DNA from: Anaerolineales bacterium
GTDB taxonomy: Bacteria; Chloroflexota; Anaerolineae; Anaerolineales; Villigracilaceae
Direction: 5' to 3'
Length of the DNA: 64,000 nt
Assembly (NCBI GenBank): GCA_016932715.1
Contig: JAFGCG010000108.1
Coordinates: forward strand, 1-64,000
Position numbers and translations under genes: made by a program. Under the pieces are notes generated by a model, which was not told the DNA's origin, did not search any database, and saw only the letters and a list, made by a program, of their open reading frames with translations. Of the stretch, positions 47,551 to 56,410 are shown piece by piece (positions within the stretch are counted from its first letter, which is position 1; the number at the start of each line of letters is the position of its first letter).

Positions 47551-47688
47551 TTTCCGGTGCGAAACTCGCTCACGCCGCCGTCCGCGGCGGCGATTGCAGA
47601 GTAACACCTGCGCCGAGGACGGCGTAGGGAGCACTTTTGCACCAAGAACTACAATAGCAACATCCGCAAGGACAATGCTGCCCGCTGG

Positions 47689-48156
47689 TCATTCAGCGGG
47701 CAGCATGATCGTACCGATCTTTTCCCTGGGGTAGGGCCAGATCTCCCCCCTGACGCCCCTGGCAAGATAGAAGTCACCTGCCCTGACGGTTTCCCCTCCC
47801 TCCAATGTCATAATCGTTACCTTACGATCCGGATCGCCTGTAATATCCGTTAACGGCGCCAGGAGAGTGATCGCTTTTTTCACACAATAACCCGGGCGGA
47901 CAATTTCATAGCTTTCTTCGAAGATCACCGGGTCAATGGGCCAATAATCATCCGGGGTTTCCACCTCACTCACCAGAAAGTCGCCTTTGCGGGCGGTCAA
48001 TTGCGTGCCCCAGGGTGTGTCGATATCCATGCTTTGGGGTTCACCCGGAGCAGGGAAAAATGGAACAACACGCCGCACTACTGTGCTGCGATAGGGTTTG
48101 AAGTGCAGTGTTTCCAGAATCGGATCGCTGGATGTAATGAGAAGCGGTTCGCTCAT
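47689..48156 (-). CDS. Hypothetical protein
   Basis: 155-aa ORF, no confident family. Confidence 0.65.
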   Translation of the reverse strand: MSEPLLITSSDPILETLHFKPYRSTVVRRVVPFFPAPGEPQSMDIDTPWGTQLTARKGDFLVSEVETPDDYWPIDPVIFEESYEIVRPGYCVKKAITLLAPLTDITGDPDRKVTIMTLEGGETVRAGDFYLARGVRGEIWPYPREKIGTIMLPAE

Positions 48157-48278
48157 AACTTTCAGTCATCGGCATTCTACCATAGCGACAAATGGCTGGC
48201 ATTGCAGCTTCGAAACACACGTCGGTCATGGTGCTGTGGCAAAGCCGTTTATTTATGCTATAAATATGCAGCTTTGAT

Positions 48279-48878
48279 ATGGGTAAACTGATTACGGTCC
48301 TCGGTGCAAGCGGTGTCGGAAAGACCACGCTTGTCCGCGCGCTTGACAGGGCTTATCCATTTGAGACAGCCTACGAACAGCATAGCGAGCGTCCATTTCA
48401 GGCGCTCTTTAAAAGCGATGCGCGTTATGCGCTGGCGAATCAGATGGATTATCTGCTCCTGCGCGCCGAACAGGAAAGGAGGCTGCGCCTCTCTCCGCAG
48501 ATCGGATTGATCGATGGCGGACTCGATCTCGATTTTCATGGCTTCACTCGCCTCTTTCACAGCCGCGGCCTGCTCACGGACCCGGAGTTCGATCTCTGCC
48601 TGCGCCTCTATCGTCTCCTGCGCCAGGCGCTGCCGGGACCTGAGCTCATCGCCCGCCTGCGCGCGGATCAAACAACGGTAGCCCGCCGCCTCTCCAGGCG
48701 CGACCGGATCAACATCGCCCGCGCCGACGACACCGCCCTGTTCGATTCCTTTTTGGACGAATGGCTCGCGTCCCTTCCAACCGATCGGGTTTTGGAGCTG
48801 GATGTCTCGAATGAAACGCCGGAGTATGAGCAAAGCGTAAGTATTATCCTGAATAGAATCCACCCGGGAATTAAATAA
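48279..48878 (+). CDS. P-loop nucleoside kinase-like protein (deoxynucleoside kinase family)
   Basis: ITVLGASGVGKTTLVRAL; IDGGLDLDFHGFTRLF. Confidence 0.75.
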   Translation: MGKLITVLGASGVGKTTLVRALDRAYPFETAYEQHSERPFQALFKSDARYALANQMDYLLLRAEQERRLRLSPQIGLIDGGLDLDFHGFTRLFHSRGLLTDPEFDLCLRLYRLLRQALPGPELIARLRADQTTVARRLSRRDRINIARADDTALFDSFLDEWLASLPTDRVLELDVSNETPEYEQSVSIILNRIHPGIK

Positions 48879-48903
48879 CTGATGTTACGCAGGCAAGGAA
48901 CCT

Positions 48904-48968
48904 CCACCACGGAGAACACGGAGTCCACAGAGATTTTTAAAGGGTTTTCTCCGTGCGCTCCGTGGTGA
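48904..48968. repeat. Palindromic element
   Basis: CACCACGGAG (48905-48914) / CTCCGTGGTG (48958-48967). Confidence 0.8.
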
Positions 48969-49207
48969 AATTGCGTAAGGCGAGTTAAATAATAGACTTT
49001 ATCGGGAATAAGCCCTTGGCGACTCTCTTGCCGCGAATTACGCGAATCGCTTCGCGCGAAAAGTTTAGGAGGATTCGCGTCGATTCGCGAAATTCGTGGC
49101 TGAAAAAATTATTTCCGGAGAAGTCTAATGATATCTGACGAGTCTTGCAAAGAGATCCTTCGCAAGGCTTTTGGATAATCGCCATCCACGAAGAGGAGAA
49201 TGCCTGA

Positions 49208-49837
49208 ATGAAAACAGGAATTCTACTGAACCTCCTTTGTATCACTGCGCTCATGTTCGCGGCAGCCTGTGTTCCGTTGCCAACTCCTGCCCACACACCC
49301 ACTCCTGGTCCCACGAACTCTGTCACACCAACGCAATCTGCGAATCAAGTCTCCATCGAACATGCCCAAATTATCTATTACGATGTCACCGGCTCGACCG
49401 CCAGCGAACTGCGCGCCTCGATGAACGAGCTGCGTCCCAAAGACCCCTACGACAACAATCAGCCCGTGGACGCCTACACAGACTGGCATATCTCATGGAA
49501 TTGGCCCGGCTACGGAACCGACGACTGTGATCTGTCTGCTGCCAGCGTCACGTATAGCATAAAAGTCGTCATGCCGCGCTGGAAGGCGCCTGCGGATGCT
49601 TCTGCTGACTTGATCGCCAAATGGGAAACATATATCCAAAATCTCACATTCCACGAAAAAGGACATGTGGATAACGTCGTTAATAATCATCTTAGTGTGA
49701 AGACGGCCATCCAGGGCGCAACCTGCTCCACAGCGGAGGCAGAAGCGCAAAAAGCACTTGATACATTGCGAAAATTCGATTCAAACTATGACAGCGAAAC
49801 AAACCATGGAGAGACCCAGGGTGCCGTGTTCCCCTAA
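49208..49837 (+). CDS. DUF922-like secreted putative Zn-protease lipoprotein
   Basis: LMFAAACVPLP lipobox; YDVTGSTASELRASM; LTFHEKGHVDNV. Confidence 0.85.
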   Translation: MKTGILLNLLCITALMFAAACVPLPTPAHTPTPGPTNSVTPTQSANQVSIEHAQIIYYDVTGSTASELRASMNELRPKDPYDNNQPVDAYTDWHISWNWPGYGTDDCDLSAASVTYSIKVVMPRWKAPADASADLIAKWETYIQNLTFHEKGHVDNVVNNHLSVKTAIQGATCSTAEAEAQKALDTLRKFDSNYDSETNHGETQGAVFP

Positions 49838-49923
49838 CCTAATAATTGTTCGCTCAAAGCCTGCTCTCCAAAAAAGCCGGGTGAACATGTAATACCTGCT
49901 GGCTACACCTCATCTATACACGC

Positions 49924-50766
49924 ATGAACAACCTTAGAAGTATCTCCCAAATCATCGAACCGCAGACCGCGATCGAGGGCGCGGGTGTGAAGCTGCGCCG
50001 TTCCATTGCACCGCGCGCCAGCAACGAATACGATCCCTTTCTGCTCTTTGATCACTTTGCTTTCAATGACCCCATCGAGGGTCCCATCCGCGGCTTCCCG
50101 ATGCACCCGCATCGCGGCATCGAGACGGTCACATACATGCTCACAGGCTCCACCCATCACCGTGACAGCCTCGGCAATGCCGGCCTGATCGGCCCCGGCG
50201 ATGTGCAGTGGATGACCTCCGGGCGGGGCATCCTGCACGAGGAAATGCCGCGGCGCGGTCCTGAGGGAACCATCTACGGTTTTCAGCTTTGGGTCAACCT
50301 GCCCTCCCATCTCAAGATGACGGAGCCGCGCTATCAGGAAGTAAGCGCCGCGACCATTCCCGCCTACGAAAAGGATGGGGTCAGGATCCGCGTCGTGGCA
50401 GGCAAAGTGGAGGGCGTCGCGGGTCCCGTCGCCGAAATTGCCGCCTCGCCTCTTTATCTGGACCTCCAGCTTGCTCCCGATCACGAATGGACTCAGCCCA
50501 TCCCGGGCGGACACACCGCGCTTGCCTATGTTTTCGAAGGTGAAGGAGTCTTCTCCGGCGAGACGATCGAAGCTGTGAAGCTGCTGAAATTCACAGATGG
50601 CGATCACATCCACATCAGGACGGAAAACAAGCCTGTGCGCTTCATGCTCATGGCAGGCGCGCCGTTCAGGGAGCCGATTGTTCCCTATGGTCCCTTCGTG
50701 ATGAACACCCTCGAAGAGATCAAGCAGACGTTGGCTGAATTGCGCAACGGGACGTTTATCAAATAA
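49924..50766 (+). CDS. Pirin family protein
   Basis: FPMHPHRGIETVTYMLTGSTHHRDSLGN...GPGDVQWMTSGRGILHEEMP. Confidence 0.94.
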   Translation: MNNLRSISQIIEPQTAIEGAGVKLRRSIAPRASNEYDPFLLFDHFAFNDPIEGPIRGFPMHPHRGIETVTYMLTGSTHHRDSLGNAGLIGPGDVQWMTSGRGILHEEMPRRGPEGTIYGFQLWVNLPSHLKMTEPRYQEVSAATIPAYEKDGVRIRVVAGKVEGVAGPVAEIAASPLYLDLQLAPDHEWTQPIPGGHTALAYVFEGEGVFSGETIEAVKLLKFTDGDHIHIRTENKPVRFMLMAGAPFREPIVPYGPFVMNTLEEIKQTLAELRNGTFIK

Positions 50767-50803
50767 CATTGCAGGGGCACAGCATGCTGTGCCCCTGCAA
50801 TGT
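50766..50803. repeat. 38-bp perfect palindrome
   Basis: ACATTGCAGGGGCACAGCATGCTGTGCCCCTGCAATGT. Confidence 0.97.
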
Positions 50804-50845
50804 ATAATGCTTGCGTTTGTATATTTTGTGGAAAAGGAATAAAAC

Positions 50846-51310
50846 ATGACGCAGGTTCTTTATGGCCCTCGCCTGGGCAAACAAGGCAAGCTCCGAGTTG
50901 GCTGTTCTGCTGTGATCCTCGATCGGGGCGGACGTATCTTCCTCACGCGCCGCGCGGACAACGGTCAGTGGTGTCTGCCGGGCGGCGGAATGGAAGCGGG
51001 TGAGTCCGCGGCTGAGGCCTGCGAACGGGAGGTTTTCGAGGAAACAGGCTTGAGGGTCCGCGTGAGGCGTTTGGTCGGCGTCTACAGCTATCCCGATCAA
51101 CTGGTCATCTACCCGGACGGAAACAAAGCCTTCATCGTTGCCCTGCACTTCGAAGCGGAGGTCATCGGCGGCGAACCTGGTCTGAGCGATGAAACGACCG
51201 ATTTTGGTTACTTCACACCGGACGAGGTCAGGGGCATGGAATTGCTCGGCCGGCACGCGGAACGCGTCATCGATACACTTGGAAATTATCCGGAAGCACT
51301 GATCAAATAG
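50846..51310 (+). CDS. NUDIX hydrolase
   Basis: GGGMEAGESAAEACEREVFEETGL. Confidence 0.93.
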   Translation: MTQVLYGPRLGKQGKLRVGCSAVILDRGGRIFLTRRADNGQWCLPGGGMEAGESAAEACEREVFEETGLRVRVRRLVGVYSYPDQLVIYPDGNKAFIVALHFEAEVIGGEPGLSDETTDFGYFTPDEVRGMELLGRHAERVIDTLGNYPEALIK

Positions 51311-51329
51311 AAACTGCCGCGCAAAACCT

Positions 51330-52025
51330 TCATTTCACCTTCTTCCGCCATACCCCTGTGCACTCAGGCAGGATGATCCAGTTGTTCTGCCGGACTCTAT
51401 CCCCCGACTCATCGCCGAAGAAGAAACGCGCAAGATATTCGGCTTCCGCAAGCGACTCGAACTGATAGTCTGTCCGAATCCATTTGCTGAGGAAGCCGTT
51501 GGCGTCCAGCCATCGATAGGCCGGCTCGACATGCTCCAGGCGGATCGGTTCTTCATTCCCTGTGCCCAGCGATTCCAACAGGATGAGCGTGCCTTCTTTG
51601 CGAAGGACACGCTGCATTTCAGTCAGCCAGGTATCCAGTTCCCGGTCTGCCTGTTCGGGATCCCACACTGCCAGATAACTTACGCTCCAGCCCGAGACGA
51701 CCAGGTCCGCGGAATGGTCTGGAACTGGCAGTTGGCGATGGTCTGCCACGTCCACCTGCCAGTTGGACAGTCCGCTTGCCAGAAGCCTCTCCCGGCAAAC
51801 GCGCAGCATCTCGGCGGAGGCGTCGAACGCCCGAATGGATTTTACACGCGGGGCAAGCATCAACGTCAGGCGCCCGGTCCCGGCGCCAAGATCGAAGGCA
51901 TCCAAATCATCGACGTTTATGATTTCGTCGATCGCCCGCGGGATATTGCCCTGGTAGTCCTCCCGTGCGATCAAGGCCTGATATTCATTTCCGTGCTGAG
52001 CGTAAACAGTTTTGTTGTCCGGCAT
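51330..52025 (-). CDS. Class I SAM-dependent methyltransferase
   Basis: DDLDAFDLGAGTGRLTLMLAPRVKSIRAFDAS. Confidence 0.9.
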   Translation of the reverse strand: MPDNKTVYAQHGNEYQALIAREDYQGNIPRAIDEIINVDDLDAFDLGAGTGRLTLMLAPRVKSIRAFDASAEMLRVCRERLLASGLSNWQVDVADHRQLPVPDHSADLVVSGWSVSYLAVWDPEQADRELDTWLTEMQRVLRKEGTLILLESLGTGNEEPIRLEHVEPAYRWLDANGFLSKWIRTDYQFESLAEAEYLARFFFGDESGDRVRQNNWIILPECTGVWRKKVK

Positions 52026-52164
52026 CCTGTTCCTTTTCGTATTCCTGATGATGAGCAATTTTAGCAGATCTGAAAATTCCTCAAAAAGACAGTTCTCAGG
52101 AACGGCACTCCCAAATCATCATCGTGGTAAATTAGCAGAAATCTTAATCGTTTAGAGGCACATC

Positions 52165-52593
52165 ATGGAAGATAAAGCTGAGAATCAATTCGACTTCTGG
52201 CTCGGTGAATGGGATGTGACCTGGGGCGCAGACGGGAAAGGCACCAATCATGTCGAGCGCATCCTTGGCGGAAAGATCATTCAGGAAAACTTCAGCGCGC
52301 CGGATTTCCAGGGGATCAGTGTTTCAGCGTATGACCCTGAACGCGAGCTGTGGTGTCAGACCTGGGTGGACAACCACGGCACATACCTGGATTTCACCGG
52401 ACGATTCGAAGGCGGCAAAATGGTTCTCAGGCGGGATGCAATTGTCCGAGGCGAGGCATGCCAACAAAGAATGGTCTGGTATGAGATTCAGGCCGACAAA
52501 TTCGAGTGGAGCTGGGAACGCTCGGACGACGGCGGCAAAACCTGGCGCGTGTTGTGGCAGATTCATTACTCAAGGAAAACAACCTCGCGCTGA
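52165..52593 (+). CDS. DUF1579-like protein; C-terminus runs into repeat family A
   Basis: NQFDFWLGEWDVTWG...FDGRFEGG-type pattern. Confidence 0.75.
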   Translation: MEDKAENQFDFWLGEWDVTWGADGKGTNHVERILGGKIIQENFSAPDFQGISVSAYDPERELWCQTWVDNHGTYLDFTGRFEGGKMVLRRDAIVRGEACQQRMVWYEIQADKFEWSWERSDDGGKTWRVLWQIHYSRKTTSR

Positions 52594-52628
52594 GCGGACA
52601 CTGAGCGAAGCGGTAGTCGAAGCGCGGA
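52584..52628. repeat. Dispersed palindromic repeat, family A
   Basis: ctcgcgctgagcggacactgagcgaagcggtagtcgaagcgcg. Confidence 0.85.
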
Positions 52629-52650
52629 ATAGTCCGTTTATAATTGGCAA

Positions 52651-53127
52651 ATGCCAACTCTTTCTCCTTCCGCACAAAAAGTCCAGGACCAGATCAAATC
52701 GCTCGGGTTCGATTACACCGTGATCGAGCATGCCGAATCCACGCGCACGGCCCAGGAAGCCGCGGAACGTGCAGGCTGTCAGTTGGGTCAAATCGTAAAG
52801 TCATTGATCTTCAGAGGCAGGCTCACGAACAAACCGATCCTCGTCCTGACCAGCGGCGCCAATCGCGTCGACGAGAAACGCATCAGCCAGTACGCGGGAG
52901 AAGCCATCAGCCGCGCGGACGCCGATTTCGTGCGAACCGCGACCGGCTTCGCGATCGGAGGCGTGCCGCCCATCGGCCATCCCCACAAATTGGAAACCTA
53001 TCTCGACGAAGACTTCCTGCAATATGAAACGGTCTGGGCAGCGGCCGGGACACCGAACGCGATCTTCGAGTTGAAGACCCCTGACCTCCAAAAAATGACG
53101 GGCGCAAAGGTTGTCAGGGTGAAATAA
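52651..53127 (+). CDS. YbaK/EbsC-type aminoacyl-tRNA deacylase
   Basis: TVIEHAESTRTAQEAAERAGCQLGQIVKSLIFRG...AIGGVPPIGHPHKLETYLDEDFL. Confidence 0.93.
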   Translation: MPTLSPSAQKVQDQIKSLGFDYTVIEHAESTRTAQEAAERAGCQLGQIVKSLIFRGRLTNKPILVLTSGANRVDEKRISQYAGEAISRADADFVRTATGFAIGGVPPIGHPHKLETYLDEDFLQYETVWAAAGTPNAIFELKTPDLQKMTGAKVVRVK

Positions 53128-53244
53128 GGAAGGATCATCGTTTTTCTCCGCGAATTGGCGCTAACCTATAAACAATTCGCGTTCATTCGTGTAAATTCGC
53201 GGACTCGTTTTTGGCTTTGGGAAGGCTAACAAGGTAGGGTCTTT

Positions 53245-53279
53245 TCTGATTTGCAATCAGACCTCCTTTGTCGTAAAAT
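53245..53279 (+). promoter_or_regulatory. hppD promoter with operator-like palindrome over the -35
   Basis: TCTGAT ttgca ATCAGA; TTGCAA (53251-53256) - 17 - TAAAAT (53274-53279). Confidence 0.55.
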
Positions 53280-53306
53280 CCTGGCAGACCAACAGAAGGA
53301 GGCTGA

Positions 53307-54449
53307 ATGGCTACGACTGTATCCAAACCCGCAGCGGACGCTGCGTCGCGTCCCATGACCGAGGAAGCGGACTTCCTCCAAATCAAATCCGTTGACCACG
53401 TCCATTTTTACGTGGGCAACGCCAAACATGCCATGTATTACTGGTGGAAAGCTTTCGGTTTCAAGCCGGTGGCGTATTCCGGGCTTGAAACGGGCAACCG
53501 CGCTTTTGCTTCGTACGTTCTCGAATCGGGGCAGGCGCGGTTTGTCGTTTCTGCGGCATATTCCCCCACGCACGAGATCGCCGCGCACCACCTCGTTCAC
53601 GGTGACGGCGTAAAAATGATCGCTTTGGAAGTGGACGACATTGAAAAGGCCTGGCAGGAAACGACGGCGCGCGGGGGCAAATCGGCGTGGGCGCCGCGTG
53701 AAGAGAAAGACGATCACGGCATTTATCGCACGTCGGCGATTTATACCTATGGCGAAACATTACACGTCTTTGTCGACCGCGCCGATTACAAGGGCGTCTT
53801 TGCGCCCACATACAAATCCATCAATTACGAGGCTGAGTCGACCGGGCTCGCGGCGGTCGACCACATGGTCGGCAACGTACAGCTCGGCAAGATGAATCAC
53901 TGGGTCAACTTCTACCATCAAGTCATGGGCTTCCGCCAGCTGCTGCACTTCGACGACAAGGATATTTCCACTGAATATTCGGCCTTGATGTCCAAGGTAA
54001 TGCAAAATGGAAATGGACGTGTCAAGTTCCCGATCAACGAACCGGCTGAGGGCCGGCGCAAAAGCCAGATCGAAGAGTACCTTGATTACTATCTCTCGCC
54101 CGGCGTGCAGCACATTGCTATCATCACCGGGAACATCCTCGAAACAGTTGAAAAACTTCGTGCGCGCGGCGTCGAGTTCCTGCGCGTGCCGGACGCTTAT
54201 TACGAGATGCTGCCGGACCGCGTCGGCTCGATCAAAGAGGATATGAAAGCCATCCACGATCTCGGCATTCTCGTCGACCGCGATGACGAAGGTTATCTCC
54301 TGCAGATCTTCTCGCGTCCGATCCAGGACCGGCCCACGATGTTCATCGAAGTCATCCAGCGGCACGGCTCGCAGGGATTCGGCAAAGGCAACTTCAAGGC
54401 GTTGTTCGAGTCGATCGAGCTGGAGCAGGAACGCAGAGGCAATCTATAA
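53307..54449 (+). CDS. hppD: 4-hydroxyphenylpyruvate dioxygenase
   Basis: VDHVHFYVGNAKHAMYYWWKAFGFKPVAY; GVQHIAIITGNILETVEKLRARGVEFL; GYLLQIFSRPIQDRPTMFIEVIQR. Confidence 0.95.
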   Translation: MATTVSKPAADAASRPMTEEADFLQIKSVDHVHFYVGNAKHAMYYWWKAFGFKPVAYSGLETGNRAFASYVLESGQARFVVSAAYSPTHEIAAHHLVHGDGVKMIALEVDDIEKAWQETTARGGKSAWAPREEKDDHGIYRTSAIYTYGETLHVFVDRADYKGVFAPTYKSINYEAESTGLAAVDHMVGNVQLGKMNHWVNFYHQVMGFRQLLHFDDKDISTEYSALMSKVMQNGNGRVKFPINEPAEGRRKSQIEEYLDYYLSPGVQHIAIITGNILETVEKLRARGVEFLRVPDAYYEMLPDRVGSIKEDMKAIHDLGILVDRDDEGYLLQIFSRPIQDRPTMFIEVIQRHGSQGFGKGNFKALFESIELEQERRGNL

Positions 54450-54458
54450 AAGGATCAT

Positions 54459-54535
54459 GTCACCCTGAGCGTAGCGAAGGGTCTCCGCCGCAGAGCGGCG
54501 GGATTCTTCGCTCCTTTCAGTCGCTCAGAATGACA
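54459..54535. repeat. Dispersed palindromic repeat, family B
   Basis: gtcaccctgagcgtagcgaagggtctccgccgcagagcggcgggattcttcgctcctttcagtcgctcagaatgac. Confidence 0.88.
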
Positions 54536-54549
54536 TTACAAAATAAACT

Positions 54550-55443
54550 ATGAAATTTGCAACCATCTCCACGGGGCGCGCGACGTCCCAGCCGGCTCTC
54601 GTTATGGAGGACCGCGTCTACACTCTGCCGTACCCTGACATGCACGCGGTCATCGCCGCAGGCGCCGAGAAAGCTGCCAAGAGGGCGGCAAAAGAGGCGC
54701 TTTCCCTCGACGAGGTCAAATTCCTTTCGCCGTTGAAACCCACCACCTTGCGCGATGCCTACGCCTTCGAGCAGCACGTTGTCACCGCCAACCGGAACCG
54801 CGGACGGGATGTGCCCGAAGAGTGGTATCAATTCCCAGTGTTCTACTTCACGAATCCGAACTCCATCTTCGGGCACGAAGACGAAGTCCCCTATCCGCCA
54901 TACACCCAGGCGATGGACTATGAACTGGAGATCGCGGCTGTCATCGGCAAAGGCGGCATGGACATCAAACCCGAGGACGCCCCTGCGCACATATTTGGCT
55001 ACACGATATTCAACGACTGGTCCGCGCGCGATGTGCAGCGCAAGGAAATGGCGGTCGGGCTGGGGCCCGCCAAGGGCAAGGACTTCGCCTCGTCGCTGGG
55101 ACCGCTCATCGTCACGCATGAAGCGCTCGCCGACAAGCGTAGCAGTCCTGCGGATAAAGCGGCCGGGCGCCCGGGCGTGTATGACCTCGCGATGACGGCC
55201 AGGATCAACGGCAAGGAATTCTCCCGAGGCAACTTCAAGGATATCCACTGGTCGTTTGGAGAGATCATCGCGCGCGTCTCCGAATGTGTGATGCTAAACC
55301 CCGGAGATGTGATCGGCTCCGGGACGGTTGGCACGGGCTGCCTGCTCGAACTGACGAAGTTCCAGGGACCCTGGCTGGACCATGGCGACGTCGTCGAGCT
55401 TGAAATCGAAAGGATCGGCATATTGAGGAATACGATCGCTTGA
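54550..55443 (+). CDS. Fumarylacetoacetate hydrolase family protein
   Basis: YELEIAAVIGKGG...GYTIFNDWSARDVQRKEM...GDVIGSGTVGTGC. Confidence 0.92.
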   Translation: MKFATISTGRATSQPALVMEDRVYTLPYPDMHAVIAAGAEKAAKRAAKEALSLDEVKFLSPLKPTTLRDAYAFEQHVVTANRNRGRDVPEEWYQFPVFYFTNPNSIFGHEDEVPYPPYTQAMDYELEIAAVIGKGGMDIKPEDAPAHIFGYTIFNDWSARDVQRKEMAVGLGPAKGKDFASSLGPLIVTHEALADKRSSPADKAAGRPGVYDLAMTARINGKEFSRGNFKDIHWSFGEIIARVSECVMLNPGDVIGSGTVGTGCLLELTKFQGPWLDHGDVVELEIERIGILRNTIA

Positions 55444-55495
55444 TCAATGTCTTGAAAGATATTCGAGGGCAAACATTTCGAGAAAAGAGATGAAC

Positions 55496-56401
55496 ATGAA
55501 AAAGCAAACATTGTACGTGATCTCTGGGGTGGCAATCGTCACGCTGGCTTGCACGTTTGGAGGCTGGGCTGGGATGGGAACGCCAACCACGCCAACACAA
55601 GTACCGGTAGATCCGGTTGGAACCGTCGTGGCGGCAACCATGCAGGCGCTCCTGACTGCCGCGCCCACTCAAACTGTCCCCGCACAGGCTCCCTCGCAAA
55701 TCAGCGGCACACCTGTTCGCTGTGAGAATGTTTCGTTTGTCCTTCCAAGCGGAGTGGCGAGCGGCGCAAACCCGGAAGCTGTGCCCGCCGTCAGTGAGGA
55801 GAGCGGAGGTCCGTGGGAGGTCGCACCTGCGCATGTGAAATGCACATTAACCGGCTATCAATTGCAGGCAAAATTCCATGAGCCAGGAATATTTGTCTAC
55901 CCGGCGGATGAGTATGCACAAGCCCATCCGAGTGCAGCAGAACAGATCAATCGCATCCAAAAGATTCTCACAGGCTTTACGCCGATGAAAGAGACCCTGC
56001 CGAACGTGCCTTTCTTCAACGCCGGATCCCTCATTGCAGCCAATATCAAACTTATCTCATTCCAAAGCGGCAATGGAGTTCGCGCCCTGACCCAATACGC
56101 CCAATACTCCGCGCCGATCAATAACCGGGAACTGTTCTATCACTTCCAGGGACTGACGAGCGACAACAAGTATTATGTGATTGCGATCCTGCCCATTACC
56201 GCGCCTATGCTCCCGGAAGACGAAAAGCCGGAAGCAGCCGTTCCCCCGGATGGCGTTCCGCTCCCGACCGATATCGGACCCAATGAGGTCTACTATTTCT
56301 CTGTCACCGAAAAGCTGAATGCGTTGGCTCCCGATTCGTACACACCTTCGTTAGACGCACTGGATCTGCTGATTCAATCCATTCTTGTGACAAACTCTTA
56401 A
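55496..56401 (+). CDS. Hypothetical lipoprotein inside the homogentisate cluster
   Basis: VAIVTLACTFGG lipobox; secreted-type composition. Confidence 0.75.
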   Translation: MKKQTLYVISGVAIVTLACTFGGWAGMGTPTTPTQVPVDPVGTVVAATMQALLTAAPTQTVPAQAPSQISGTPVRCENVSFVLPSGVASGANPEAVPAVSEESGGPWEVAPAHVKCTLTGYQLQAKFHEPGIFVYPADEYAQAHPSAAEQINRIQKILTGFTPMKETLPNVPFFNAGSLIAANIKLISFQSGNGVRALTQYAQYSAPINNRELFYHFQGLTSDNKYYVIAILPITAPMLPEDEKPEAAVPPDGVPLPTDIGPNEVYYFSVTEKLNALAPDSYTPSLDALDLLIQSILVTNS

Positions 56402-56410
56402 GGAGGCAGC

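Noticed and set aside
49903-50847. 314-aa ORF on - strand
   Set aside because: Antisense to the pirin gene; no family signature.
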